The notes below the pieces were generated by a model. The model was not told where the DNA came from and ran no database searches. It was given only the letters and a program-made list of their open reading frames with translations. From contig NC_079480.1 of the NCBI RefSeq assembly GCF_026230105.1, positions 22,300,488-22,364,487 of the forward strand: a stretch of 64,000 nucleotides of DNA, in the 5' to 3' direction. Every line of letters begins with the position of its first letter. Position 1 is the stretch's first letter. This document shows positions 23,580 to 35,776 of this stretch, one piece after another. The position numbers and the translations under genes were made by a program. The stretch comes from Diorhabda sublineata. Its lineage: Eukaryota; Arthropoda; Insecta; Coleoptera; Chrysomelidae.

Positions 23580-24690
23580 TTACCAAAATCTAGGAAAAAA
23601 TTATATTTGGCAACAACGCAATTCTAATATGTTTCCATTTTTTGTCATATTGAATTTGCGAAAAAAGGTTTTTAGCAACGTTTCGATGTTTATATGATCT
23701 TTTTCCAATATTTTTTCGTATATTTTTGTATAGAAATATTCAAACGACTAGAAAAATTTCTCAGATGTTAAAAAATATCTTTGGCAACGTGTCAATCTCC
23801 GTATATTTCTATAAAGAAAGTATCTGTCGAATTTATGGAAATTTTAGAAAATAATGAACGCTTGGCAACGTCGCAATTAATCATAATAGCGTATAGCAAA
23901 TGTAGTAAGTACAGCAACACTGCAATTGCATTGTTTGCATTATATCGAGAACAAAAATTGATCCAGAATCGCTTTTGGCAACGCCGCAATTCTTATATTT
24001 TTAATATAAACATGCGTCCAATCTTCTACAATATTGTAAAAAATACTTTTGACAACGTTGCAATCTTCATATTTGTCATATAACAGTATATATATAAGTT
24101 AACAGTATATATATAAGTTTTTCCACTACAGTTGACAACACCGCAATGCAATATCTCTCGTATCGCAATTCTTGTCCAAGTTTGGAAACTACAAAATTTT
24201 TTTTGTTTTCTATTAACGAAATTTATCGAAATACTAGACATAAAATTACATTTGGCAATACTACTTGTGATATTTTTATATCGGACGTTAGTCAACTAAT
24301 ACTGGTAGTATTAAAATTTTTGTATATATGTATTCATCAAATCAGCAAATTTCCCTAGATCTGTGAAAAAATAGTAAAAAATACTTTTGACAACGTTGCA
24401 ATCTACATATTTTTCATATAACAAAGTTTTTCCACTACACTTGGCAACACCGCAATTCAATATCTTCCTTATCGTAATTTTTGTCCATGTTTGGAGACTA
24501 AATTTTTTTTTCAACGAAATTTCCCGATATAATAGACACTAAATTACATTTGGCAGCACTGCTTGTGATATTTTTACATACAACTACATTAGTCAACTAC
24601 TTTTGGTAATATCTAAAAATGTCTGTAGATCTGTATTAAGAAATCGTCAAATTTCCCTAAATCTGTAATAAAATTGGTATCGGTATCATA
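23580..24690. repeat. Degenerate GGCAAC..GCAAT array with a tandem duplication of about 338 bp
   Basis: The motif TTTGGCAACRNCGCAATT, or close variants, recurs about eleven times. Examples are TTGGCAACGTCGCAATTA, TTGGCAACGCCGCAATTC, TTGACAACGTTGCAATCT (twice) and TTGGCAACACCGCAATTC. The last part is a larger duplication: AATACTTTTGACAACGTTGC at about 24039 recurs at about 24377, and TCTGTGAAAAAATAGT-type and AAATTACATTTGGCA blocks follow in the same order. AACAGTATATATATAAGTT is duplicated at 24080-24118. Open frames of 65-100 residues here are repeat artefacts. Confidence 0.7.
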
Positions 24691-27600
24691 GTAATATATC
24701 GAATTGGATTCGACGTGCATAAAACACACACCTAAACAGTGTTGTGTTAACCGCTACCTACCGAAATCCTGTTGCTTGTGGTTGTATCTAAAATCAGGTC
24801 GTGTTTCAAATTCTGACAATTAATAAAACATCGTGTTGTATAATCACGAATACAAAATCCGCATGCGATGAAACTCAATTCTACTGTATTCAATGCAAAA
24901 TCCAAAATGCAGGTGAGTGTGTATATACGCTGGAAATTTTGATAGTGAAACAATTCGACAATAGCTACCCGGTTGGTTACTTTGGATATCGTGATTTTTC
25001 ACGTTCATTGTTTTTGAATTTGATGAATTCCGATGTTTATTGTTGTCGCCCTGTGCACAGTCACGTTTGAATCGCGTGATTACGATAATTTATAAACAGA
25101 TACCAGAAATATACAAAAACAAATATCAATATTTAAGTTACGTCGCAACGTTCATTTTGTGCAATTTAAAGTATTTAATTTAAAGTAATAAATATTTAAT
25201 GGAATATCTACACATAAAATGCTCTCTCCTTGTAGGTATATCCAGCGTCAAATTTCATAGTTTACAATCATATTTTATGTTCCTTCACATCGTATTCTGT
25301 GTTTTATGTCTGGATAACTGTAGTTGATATATTTTCCGGATGACGTATATAATAGAATTCAAGGTATTAAAATGTTATTTCACGACTTGAAAACTTTTCG
25401 ACATCCGCCCAATCCTATAAACATTTAAATCACAATTAAACGCGACGCATAATTCGGTCGGTCGGTAATTTAGCCATTACCAATTAAGCAAACGCCCATT
25501 TCCAACCTTCGATTTAATATTTGTGAGAAATATATACGAGGACGGAAATTTTTGGATTAGTTACAATGTTTTAGAGCCGATCCTGATATTTACTGTTCTC
25601 TTTAAACTCCTTATCCATAACAAATCAAATTATCAAAACCGTCTTTATAGTCTGAAGGGAGTATCGTCTTAGGTCTAGTCCCTAGCGAAAACGAATCGAG
25701 GTCTATCCCGGATCCCTTTCTATTCAAACCCTTTTGCTTACCCGAAGTCCTCTACGGATAAAGTTGAGGCATTTAAAATTTATCAAAAGAATAAAATATG
25801 ATAATCTGTTGATTTTATACAAATATTAGAATGTCACGTAAACGTACAACATAAACGAACGCGTTTCGAGAAACTTTTCAAGGTCAATTATTGCCTCGCC
25901 TACTAGAACTATCGACAATTATATTATCCTTTGATGAACAATATGTAAACTTCAATAGCGAATGGCTGTTGACAATAACACGTTTTGTTATATTCTAGTC
26001 AATAACAGAAGAATAAACGAAAACCTAATTTGTTTGCCAAACGTGTTTGCCGCGAGACACAGGCGGCCATTGTTTGTGATGAAGACGACGTTCTAGCTTA
26101 AGGCATATCCTTTATCTCGACAAAGGGTTAAGTTAGATTCCAGTCGAAGTATATCTAATAAACATTTAATTTTTTTTCTAGTATAAACAATGTATTTTTT
26201 TATCTGTATAAGTAGAAAAATTTCTTAATACGGACCTCAAGATTGTTATTTAGTTTCAAAATTCATATATGTACATAGATCTATGATTCGTTCCGTGTCA
26301 CGTTCTTATATGACAAGGAGAATTGACATAATCATATCAGTGTTGCCATATCTCAAAACTTGCAAACTTCGTATCATATACGAATTTCACTATAATTGAT
26401 AGATTAAAAAAAGTTTTCATTGTATTTTATCTTTCGTAAAACATGAAAGAGTGAATAACAACAATAAAGACTGATACTGAAACTCGGTATATATAATATA
26501 ATAAATCCAATACGACGAGCCAAGGGAAACGTAATTATCAGACGGATCGTTATTTTTCGTATGGTTTGTTAAACAAAGTAAGACGTGGCTACCTAACCGT
26601 ATCACGGAACGTTAAATATAAAGCATACGAAACCCTTATATTATACAAGGTTTTTCAAGTTAAATTAATCGTTACTTAAATAAATTATAGTGCATGATTT
26701 TTTTTAATAGAAGTCTTGCGTTTACAATTTTTCAATTTTTTTTATTTAATACCAAACTTTTACGCTTATCAATTTTAAATTCTTCACGCTACGTAAACTT
26801 CACATCGCATATTCACCCATCAAAACTTCATAAGTCATCATCTCTCATTCTTATTCTAGATTAAAATGATAAAAAAGTGATGGGGGAAAGTTATAAAGGG
26901 CGTTGAAGACGAAAATCTACACTCGCTTAACCTTCTTTTCAATTTTTCTGATAAATAATCTGTGTTTCGATATATTAGACGTCCTAAATACCACGACCAT
27001 CGAAATACATTACGTCTATCTCGAACAATTAAATCAATGTACTCTGATTACATCGACATTAATCTCACAAATTACTATTGAGGTTCACCTCGACCCCTCT
27101 GCGATATAGTCCGTTTGACGCCTTCGTTCTGTTAATCTGACACCACCTTAATTATGCTAATAGACAATATTCAACGATAAGCAATAACTGTTATCAAAAT
27201 AGGTACACGCATGAATATGTATCCATCTCTATATCTGGTTTAGTGTCCAGGAGGTTAGACTAATTGATCAAACCACGGTACGAAACGCAATTAGATAAAT
27301 TAAGGAGTAGATCCGTAATAGGCTGATATCTCCAAGGATTTATTAATGTAGTACAGATTTTAATATCTCGAGAACTGGCAACGCTGGTTTTGGTAGTTGA
27401 AACACATCATCATTGTTAGTACGATGGTCACTATTTATAAATATGTTGCAAAACATAAATAAACACTGAAAACTGTGAGTTACAAATTGTGTAGTATAAT
27501 CTCAAATTGTAATGAAAATTTTCTTAAAATAATTGTGGTTAATTTGTATTATTTTAATGTAAATCTATAAAATGATGTTGTTGCTAGTTGCTGATACATA

Positions 27601-28190
27601 ACGACGGTCACTATTTAATTATTGTTAAAACGTTTGACGTCAGATGATATTTTATTAATTTTTTTCCATTCTTATTAACAATTAGCGATGAATTCGAAAC
27701 AAATATTGAGTTATTTCTTGTTTTCGTCGTCGATTTGTATAAATTTACGCAATATAAAACATAAAAACTATAATCATATGTTGCCATTTTGTTTATTTTC
27801 TATTTCCTGTCTTTCCAACCCACTATTAGTTACTTGTTTCCTTTTCCCGTATTTTCTGTCAATGGTTTCATATTATATTCTTTTCCCAGACTTGAAAAAA
27901 AAGCTCGGTGGTCAAAGAAGAGGAGATATTAGGCTATTTTTGTGTTTTCTTCATTGGGCCAGATGCTTCTGTGACTATCCTCGTGCTAATTCGTTGCGCA
28001 GCACTAAAAAGTAAGGTTATGCAGTCCCGGCTGTTCTGTACGCTTGGTAACAAGATTAACGGAAAACTGAAGGAACGAATTGACAAGTCTACATAATTAT
28101 ATTATTATTTAGTATTAATTGAATGGTTAATTAATAGGGAATTAGTACGTATGTGAAATTATAAACCATAATATTTACGGGAAGTTAATA
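24690..28190. other. Unassigned intronic sequence with a possible orphan splice donor
   Basis: A perfect donor-like sequence GCAG|GTGAGT lies at 24909-24918 (plus strand) after a GC-moderate stretch, but no acceptor or protein motif supports an exon. GTGTTGCCATATCTCAAAAC near 26340 is the reverse of a mariner-like end seen at 17857. The 108-residue frame at 27688-28014 is F/S/L-rich with no known domain. Confidence 0.35.
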
Positions 28191-28589
28191 AAATATTGTT
28201 TACAAAATTTGTAATATACAGAGTGAGTCACATAAAGTGTGGCCATATTAATTTAATATATTGATTGTTTTTACATAATTCAACTAAGAAATGATGTTTT
28301 TTGTAAAGCCTATACTTTCTAAATATAATTTAGATTTAAATTAATATTTTAAATAATTTAATACGATTAAATAGACTTGTGAATACTGCCATGGCAGTTA
28401 ACGTGTTGATGTTTTTTTTTCAAATTTTATTATTTTAGAATCAAAAAATTTCACAATTAATAAACATTGTAGTGAATATCAGCAACTAGATATTGAAATT
28501 TCAACTGTATAGTCCAGTATTACGGAAATAAACAGTGATTCAGGATTCCGGAATTTGCATGCCATGGAACTAAATCTATATGCTAATTT

Positions 28590-28590
28590 T

Positions 28591-28634
<44 letters not shown>
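28590..28634. repeat. (TA)n microsatellite
   Basis: A pure TA run of about 44 bp. It lies between GTGAGTCACATAAAG near 28213 and GGGACACCCGTTATAT near 28805, which may be weakly matched inverted element ends. I could not confirm an element. Confidence 0.9.
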
Positions 28635-28637
<3 letters not shown>

Positions 28638-28824
28638 CTAGAAATTTATGGACAACGATATTTTAAAATGTCGATGTTACAATTTCAAATTTATACAGTT
28701 GGCTTCGTTTTTTTTTAATTATTATTTCGAATTTTATCAATCAGAATTTTTTTTAAATTGTAAACACTGCATAAATGGCGGAAAATTTATGTTGTATTAT
28801 TTTTGGGACACCCGTTATATATCA

Positions 28825-30835
28825 GTGAATAAATCTTACCAAAAGTTAAACTGCTTTCTGTTGCATTTATCTTAAACCGTCATTTAAACCGACCGACTTT
28901 TATTGAGTGTTATAGCACGTCGCCATTTTTAATTAACCGAAGTTTAACCGGAAGTAACAACCATCAGAAATAATCACAATGGAACAAAAACTCATTTCAG
29001 ACAAAATGAACACAAAATGGCAAGAGAAGTTCGGGCATTCAAAAACAAATTACGACAATTTGTGAAGCGCCTAATTATTAAAATTATCTCCCGTAATATT
29101 TTTGACGTTAAAGAAAGTTAAAGTAGATTATTTTAGACATTAATTCAATTTTATTTTTAATCAATAACGTGCATTTACAAAGAAATAAAACATTATTCTA
29201 AGAATACACTGTTGTCAGATTTTTCGTTTTTCTAGAACTTTCTATAATGGAATGATCTAGTTGAATTCAAATAATTTTTAATAATTCATATCCTGATTTG
29301 AATTTTTTCACAGATATTGTTTTCGAAATGGTATTTGATCTGATAGATAACCGAAGATGAAATTATTTTAAATGCAAATACCCAATTCCGGAAAGGATTT
29401 GAAAATCATTGAATTGAAATAAATTCTCTGAGATCGAACGAAAACATAATGGAATAAAAATCGCAGTCAATTAAACAATTTTACGAAAGAATAAATTATC
29501 ATATAAGAATTAAATCAAAGAATTTATGAATAATATATATTAATTATTATTCATTTATGTTGTTGCAACAACTAACCTAATATTATTTTGAGATGGCCTC
29601 GATTATTATTACACATTCAACTTGTTCACCTATCAGTTGATTGCGAATTCTATCTGAAACGTCACTTGAATTAATAATCGCCATTTTTAGTCCTAATAAT
29701 AGTAGTACCAAACGAACTTAAATCGATTTTTATTTATTAAACAACTTAATATTCTATGAATTAAAATACTATAAATAAAAAAATAAAACTTGTAATAGGT
29801 ATAGAAGTAAAGATCGAATCAGTCACTTATTTGTAATGAATCATATGACTGATTGTCAAGGTTACGTTAAGATATTTTAATACAGTTTTCTACACTAAAG
29901 ATATAAGTTGTTAATAGATGTCACTGGTGATTTTATTTATCATCATATAGCTATTTTAATTGAATTAATGATTAATTTTACATATTATTATATTAATATT
30001 TATGATTATTGAATTCCATTGACCTATTTATGAATTAAAATGAAAATTTGGAAGTGAATTTCTGATCACGTCTTAGGAAAAATTTCTGTTGATGCGAACC
30101 GAGAGAATTTTAGGTGATCGATTCGAACGGTCAAGTTTTATATATTTATCGAAAATTTGGCGGACGTGTCTGCTGAATAAATATGTTAGAAATTATTTAG
30201 GAACGACTGCATTGCTTGCGATAGAATATAAATAGTTTGTCAATATTGGAAAACATGATTTACATTTTTGAAAAAATTTGTTAGATTATTATCGAATAAA
30301 ACATATTAGTATACAGGGTTATACATTTATTTGTTGTGAAAACAATGATTAAAATGATACGGGGTGGTTTTAAATAGTTTATCAATCTCGTTATGAGAAA
30401 AAACTTTTTATATAACAGTAGAACGTTTTTTATAAATATTTCTACGAATTTTAACGTTATAATTGAAAATATTGAAATACTTCGATTTAATTTGTTAAAA
30501 ATATGATAAACAATGTTAGTAACTACGAACATTTTCATTTTCGTGTAATTAAAATCATAAAAAAAAGTATTTAGTGAACTTTTCTAAGCAATTAATTTAT
30601 CCTGTCAACACAATTTCGGTAAGATAAAAAAAACAAATCGCTTGATATCCTTTTAGCCGCATCTTACCTATCCAATTAACTCTGCGGAAATTTCCATTAT
30701 TCAAGAAATTCCTCGATGAAAACGGGAAAACACGGTTATCCACTTTCCCATCATTGCGAAAATAATTGCACTTAAATGAATCTTTTTTTTCCGGACAATA
30801 CACACTGTGAGCTATCTTATAATCAAAAATACGAG
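28825..30835. other. Unassigned AT-rich sequence
   Basis: No supported gene, array or element. ATACAGGGTTATACATTT near 30313 is a possible lone element end. Confidence 0.4.
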
Positions 30836-30837
30836 AA

Positions 30838-31465
30838 TAGTCCCAGAAATACCTCGAATGATCTAGAGATGGCGGTAGTTTCCCCAAATTTGAAGTCGCT
30901 ACTTTGCTTGGCAACTATCAATAGTGAAAGTTTTCAGTAAATTTGTAAAGTAGCAAAGTTTCGATGAGACCGTACGATCTGCGAAGAACAACAACGTAGT
31001 AGTTGATCAAATTAAGTGACGATTCCAGAAATGTCGAAGAAAATCTACAAATTGAAAGTGGATAATCGTCGATTGAAAGTTCGCAAGCTTTTAGACATAG
31101 TAGGCATTACAAAAAGTGCGGTACAACGCATATTAATTGAAAATTTGATTTTTAGAAAGCTGTGCGCGAAATGGATGCAGCGTTTGTTCAAAATGGATCA
31201 GAAATAGCGTGGTGATGATGTAATTTCGAACTTGAAATGAAACAACAATCGAAACAATGAATTGAAAAGAGATAACTAGCTCCAAAAACGATAAAGACAA
31301 TATTTAGCCCCCTAGGATTATTTTTTGTTCCCATAATTCTCATTTTCCAATAACGAAGAGTTGATGTTTGCATTTAATGGCTATTTTGAGGAAATTACCA
31401 ATACTTATTATAAAAAATGTATCGAACTTATTAATTAAACATCGTTGGCGCTGTATTGAACAATT
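30838..31465 (+). pseudogene. Internally deleted mariner transposase relic
   Basis: A 63-residue frame at 31016-31207 reads KVDNRRLKVRKLLDIVGITK, then SAVQRIL and KLCAKWMQRLFKMDQK. This is the second helix-turn-helix and linker of irritans-type mariner transposases. Downstream, LAP-stop-DYFLFP (about 31303-31335) is the third catalytic D block. It is followed by FSNNEELMFAFNGYFEE and, in another frame, KHRWRCIE, matching the mariner C terminus. About 150 residues carrying the first two catalytic Asp are deleted. AGTCCCAGAAATACCTCGAA with CTAGAGATGGCGGTAGTT (30838-30885) matches mariner-type terminal sequence also found reversed at 49650-49690. Confidence 0.85.
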
Positions 31466-31469
31466 TTAA

Positions 31470-32110
31470 CCAAAATTTTGGGATCTAGAAGTAAAAACAA
31501 AACGAGAAGTGGATTTTTGAGAGATGCATGTCAATCATCCATTTCACATTTCCCAAAAATCTTGTACAACTTCCTTTATGTATTATTCTGTAGATTTTGT
31601 ATTGAATTTTTGTTTTTTGTCTAATTTTTCATGTCCTGCAACAATTCAGTCGAGTTATTTCGAGTATACTGCTTGTCTATTTCCTTTTTCGATGTTTTTT
31701 TTATTTTCAAATTGTAAATTATGACATATTCTCGCACGTGAATAAATGACATTTTTTAGCATTATGAGGACCGTATTGAATAATTTTCGTCATCATCCAT
31801 CAATTAGGAGAAGTACTAAATGACGTATCAAGAGTGGAAAGGATAATATAGAGATTCTATGCTGTTTTCATCAAATAGGATTAAAATATTCTCTTCGATA
31901 AATCAATCTATATTACAAAATGAAACATTGCATGGGAAATATTCGTGTTATTTCGTGATTTATTGCCTAACGAGAGAGATGGTAGTCGAGGAGGGTAATT
32001 CAATGCTTTTCAATTCTCCCTGATGACATTTACGAATTGCGTCAGGACAGACGTAACGCAAAAACGCAAATTCATTTTTTTTTTCGTTTCGATATAATAA
32101 TTTTGATTTA
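31470..32110. other. Unassigned intronic sequence
   Basis: No feature supported. Several 60-90-residue frames here lack motifs. Confidence 0.4.
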
Positions 32111-32117
32111 TACTGTA

Positions 32118-32895
32118 TGCAATGTACCGGGTGTCCCGATAAAATGGGTGTCGGTCATATCTCAGGCACCCGTTTATAGTACAGCTTCGGGAAAAAAAAT
32201 TTATAACAAAAGTGACCTGGAAATTATTTACAGAGTTGTAGGTCCACCGCCAGAGGGCGTAGTTAAATGCCAAAAATTATAAATGTATAATTTACAAATT
32301 TTGCCTAATTACGATGCATTTAAACTATGATTATCGTATTCTTCAAGAAATTCAGCGTATATTTGATTTAACAAGTTTTGGTTTATCTCTTCAAATAAGA
32401 GGTGAGGGGAAGCGGGAACTTTATTATGAATAAACGGCGGTAAGTCAATTTCTACTTAACCTATCTATGCAAACTTAGTCTTTTTGAAGAGAGTTCCTTT
32501 CTACCAATGTAAGAGTTATAATTTCGAAACAACCTAATGAGTAACGTATACGCTAGAGGGCGCAATTTATTTATTTTTTTAAATCTAGCTGTGCTTGAAA
32601 AATGTTGAATAGAAACATACAGTTTTAATTAAGGAATATAAAAGTAGACCAAATTAGCAACAGAATAGCGAAAACCGCACGTCGATATCTTTTTCGTATT
32701 ACGAGATATCTTAAGAAATGTGTATATTTTAAGCATTTTCCTTTAAACATAAATTATTTCGGTTTGACTGAATGGATTTTAACATTTTTTGACTCCTCAA
32801 ACTTGTCTTTCCTTTATCTTAATAGTTCCAATTATTACGTAAATATTACTTAAGCTGTCACCGGGAAACTGCGTTATGGATGTTAAAATGGAAAT
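32118..32895 (+). repeat. Left long terminal inverted repeat
   Basis: About 778 bp. Landmarks paired with the right arm include CGCTAGAGGGCGCAATTTAT, GACTCCTCAAACTTGTCTTT and the inner border GTTAAAATGGAAAT. The first 60 bp are the most divergent between arms. Confidence 0.88.
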
Positions 32896-33034
32896 GTATA
32901 AAAACAAGTAGTAGGCCATGAAAAAAACATATCTTGTGTCATATTAATAAACATAGTAATATGTTCATTTACCTCTCATTGCGATTTGTGTGCATTAAAT
33001 TCGAAATAAAATTTACTTAAAAGTTATATCTAAG

Positions 33035-34141
33035 ATGATTCTTACAAACGAAGAAGCATTTGATATGATAGGCATTTACTTTGAATGTATGAGAAATGCA
33101 ACTGTTGCGGCTAGGGTATATGCCATACTATATTCCCAAAGATGTCATCCCGGTAGCAGAGTTTTTCGTCGACTCATACACCGTTTAAGAACGACTGGAA
33201 ATGTAAATCTTCCTGTATTTAGAAGACGCGGCAGAGGTCGTTCAAAGAAAAACACAATAAATGTTTTGGCATATGTGCAATTTAACCCGCACTTAAGTAT
33301 TAGAGCAATAAGTAGAGACTTGGGAATAAGCAGAAACATCGTTCAACGTATTTTGTCAGGACACAGGTAAATTATGATGTAAAAAGGTATTTAATAGGAC
33401 ATTTTATTTCTTTTAGATTTCATCCATATCATATAGTACTGCATCAACAATTGGTTGATTGTGATTACGATAGAAGGTTGGATTATTGCAACTGGTTACT
33501 ACATATGGTATATGACGACCCTCAATTACTGTTACGTATTTTGTGGTCAGAGGAAGCTACATTTAGTAGTGATGGTACGGTTAACCGGCATAATATGCAC
33601 TATTGGTCACAGAATAATCCACGCTGGATGGAAGAAGTTCAGTATCAGGGGCGATGGTCGGTGAATGTATGGTGTGGTATTGTAGATGGTCAGATAATTG
33701 GACCTTTTATTCTTGACAACGCAATTAACGGGGAACGGGAATTTTATAAGGGATGAATTACCACTTCTTCTAGAAGATATATCACTAGCAACCCGTAGGT
33801 CTATGTTGTTTCAGCACGATGGGTGTCCGGCGCATTTCTCCAGATAAGTTAGAGAATTTTTAGAAAATGTTTATCCTGATAGGTGGATAGGACGTGGAGA
33901 CCTATTTTTTTGGCCAGACAAGTCACCAGACTTAACCGTCTTAGGCTTCTATCTCTGGGACGATATTAAAGACATTGTTTGTGCAAATACTACTAGAGAT
34001 ATCATGATCGAGAGAATACGAAACGCCATTCAGAGTATTTCGAGAGCAGAAATTGAGACTGCTGTTCAATCTACTCTTCAAAGAATAAACACTTGTATCG
34101 AAAATGATGGGCGACAATTTGAACATTTAGGTCGTTACTAG
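33035..34141 (+). pseudogene. Spliced Tc1/mariner-superfamily transposase, inactivated
   Basis: Exon 1 (33035-33366) starts MILTNEEAFDMIGIYFECMR, the N-terminal helix-turn-helix typical of a large insect transposase family. It then has an RRRGRGRSKK linker and a second helix-turn-helix (LSIRAISRDLGISRNIVQRI). A 50-bp intron (33367-33416, GTAAAT...TTTTAG) restores the frame. Exon 2 carries the catalytic domain: WSEEATFSSDGTVN (first Asp), a frameshift near 33752, FQHDGCPAHFSR (second Asp), an in-frame stop at 33845-33847, then SPDLTVLGFYLW, where the expected third Asp is Gly (33944-33946). The tail ends GRQFEHLGRY. Length otherwise matches the family, at about 340 residues. It is a DNA-cleaving, cut-and-paste enzyme by family. 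This copy should be dead. Confidence 0.88.
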
Positions 34142-34159
34142 CGAGGTACCTTAACTTAA

Positions 34160-34950
34160 ATTTCCATTTTAACTTCCATAACGCAATTTCCCTGTGACAG
34201 CATAAGTCATATTTACATAATAATTGGAACTATTAAGAACAAGGAAAGACAAGTTTGAGGAGTCAAAAAATGCTAAAATCCGTTCAGTCAAACCGGAGTA
34301 ATTTATGTTTAAAAGAAAATGCTTAAAATTTACACATTTCTTAAGATATCTCGTAATACGAAAAAGATATCGACGTGCGGTTTTCGCTATTCTGTTGCTA
34401 ATTTGGTCTACTTTTATATTTCTTAATTAAAACTGTATGTTTCTATTCAACATTTTTCAAGCACAGCTAGATTTAAAAAAATAAATAAATTGCGCCCTCT
34501 AGCGTATACGTTACTCATTAGGTTGTTTCGAAATTATAACTCTTACATTGGTAGAAAGGAACTCTCTTCAAAAAGACTAAGTTTGCATAGATAGGTTAAG
34601 TAAAAATTGACTTACAGGCGTTTATTCATAATAAAGTTCCCGCTTCCCCCCACCTCTTATTTGAAGAGATAAACCAAAACTTGTTAAATCAAATATACGC
34701 TGAATTTCTTGAAGAATGCGATAATCATAATTTAAATGCATCTTAATTAGGCAAAATTTCTAAATTATCCATTTATAATATTTGGCATTTAATTACGCCC
34801 ACTGGCGGTGCACCTACAACTCTGTAAATAATTTCCAGGTTTTTCTCGAGGTCACTTTTGTTATATTTTTTTTTTCGGAAGCTGTACTATAAACGGTTCC
34901 CAAGATATGACTGAGAAACATTCTTGTTGGTACACTCGGTACATTCGGCA
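34160..34950 (-). repeat. Right long terminal inverted repeat
   Basis: About 791 bp, the inverted partner of 32118-32895. It starts ATTTCCATTTTAACTTCCAT just after the transposase stop and ends ACTCGGTACATTCGGCA before TA. It is slightly longer than the left arm owing to a small insertion near CTCGAGGTCACTTTTGTTAT. Confidence 0.88.
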
Positions 34951-34999
34951 TAATCTATTTACAAGTGCGAGATAATATTAAAACGTATTTTAACAAATC

Positions 35000-35776
35000 A
35001 AAAAGTTCGTACGGTTATTTTGAATATTATCACAGAAAAATGTAATTATTTTTTCGAATTTTCGTAAAAGCACCTGAGCTAATACAAATTTTCATGGTTT
35101 CATCGGTATTTTATAACCATAAGCTTTACATATACATAAAAAGAGGTTTGTAATGGTCAAAAACAAACTACGTACGGTTATTTTGAATATTATCATAAAA
35201 TAATCTGGTTATTTCATGAAATTTTGGTAAAACCACCTGTGCTAATGCAACGTTTCATGGTTTCATTGGTACTTTATACCTATGAGTTTTACAGAAACAT
35301 AAAAAGAGGTTTGGAATGTTCAACAACAAACTACGTACAGTTATTTTGGATATTATCACAGAAAAATTTGATTATTTTTTCGAATTTTCGTAAAAGCACC
35401 TGAGCTAATACAAATTTCCATGGTTTCATTGGTATTTTATAACCGTAAGCTTTACATATACATAAAAAGAGGTTTGTAATGTTCAAAAACAAACTACGTA
35501 CGGTTATTTTGAATATTTTCATAAAATAATCAGGTTATTTTATGGAATTTTGGTAAAATCACCTGAGCTAATACAAAGTTTCATGGTTTCATTGGTATTT
35601 TATAACCATGAGTTTTACAGAAACATAAAAAGAGGTTTGGAATGTTCAAAAACAAACTACGTACGGTTATTTTGAATATTATCACAGAAAAATCTGATTA
35701 TTTTTTCGAATTTCCATAAAAGCACCTGAGCTAATACAAATTTTCATAGTTTTATTGGTATTTTAAGGAGGGTTCA
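35000..35776. repeat. 163-bp satellite, block 1, about 5 units in dimer order
   Basis: Units begin around AACAAACTACGTACGGTTAT and contain AGCACCTGAGCTAATACAAA, ATGGTTTCATTGGTATTTTA and ACATAAAAAGAGGTTTG. Units 1, 3 and 5 share TATCACAGAAAAAT and TTTTTTCGAATTTTCGTAAA. Units 2 and 4 share ATCATAAAATAATC-type sequence and ATTTTGGTAAAA. The alternation gives a higher-order period of about 325 bp. The block starts within about 50 bp of the right end of the Tc1/mariner element. Confidence 0.9.

Larger units (their letters stand above)
32118..34950 (+). mobile_element. Tc1/mariner-superfamily element with inverted repeats of about 780 bp
   Basis: The whole element is bounded by long terminal inverted repeats and flanked by TA on both sides (32116-32117 and 34951-34952), the target duplication of this superfamily. 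Ends read TGCAATGTACCGGGTGT and, inverted, TGCCGAATGTACCGAGTGT. It encloses one transposase gene (33035-34141) that is spliced and inactivated. Total length is about 2.83 kb. The two arms are visibly similar along their whole length with scattered substitutions and small indels, so the insertion is relatively recent compared with the other relics here. Confidence 0.88.

Noticed and set aside
27688..28014. 108-residue plus-strand open frame starting MNSKQILSYFLFSSS
   Set aside because: Hydrophobic composition from T-rich DNA. No motif, no conserved features and no supporting splice sites.
28207..28822. MITE between GTGAGTCACATAAAG and GGGACACCCGTTATAT
   Set aside because: The two ends match poorly when inverted and no target duplication is clear.
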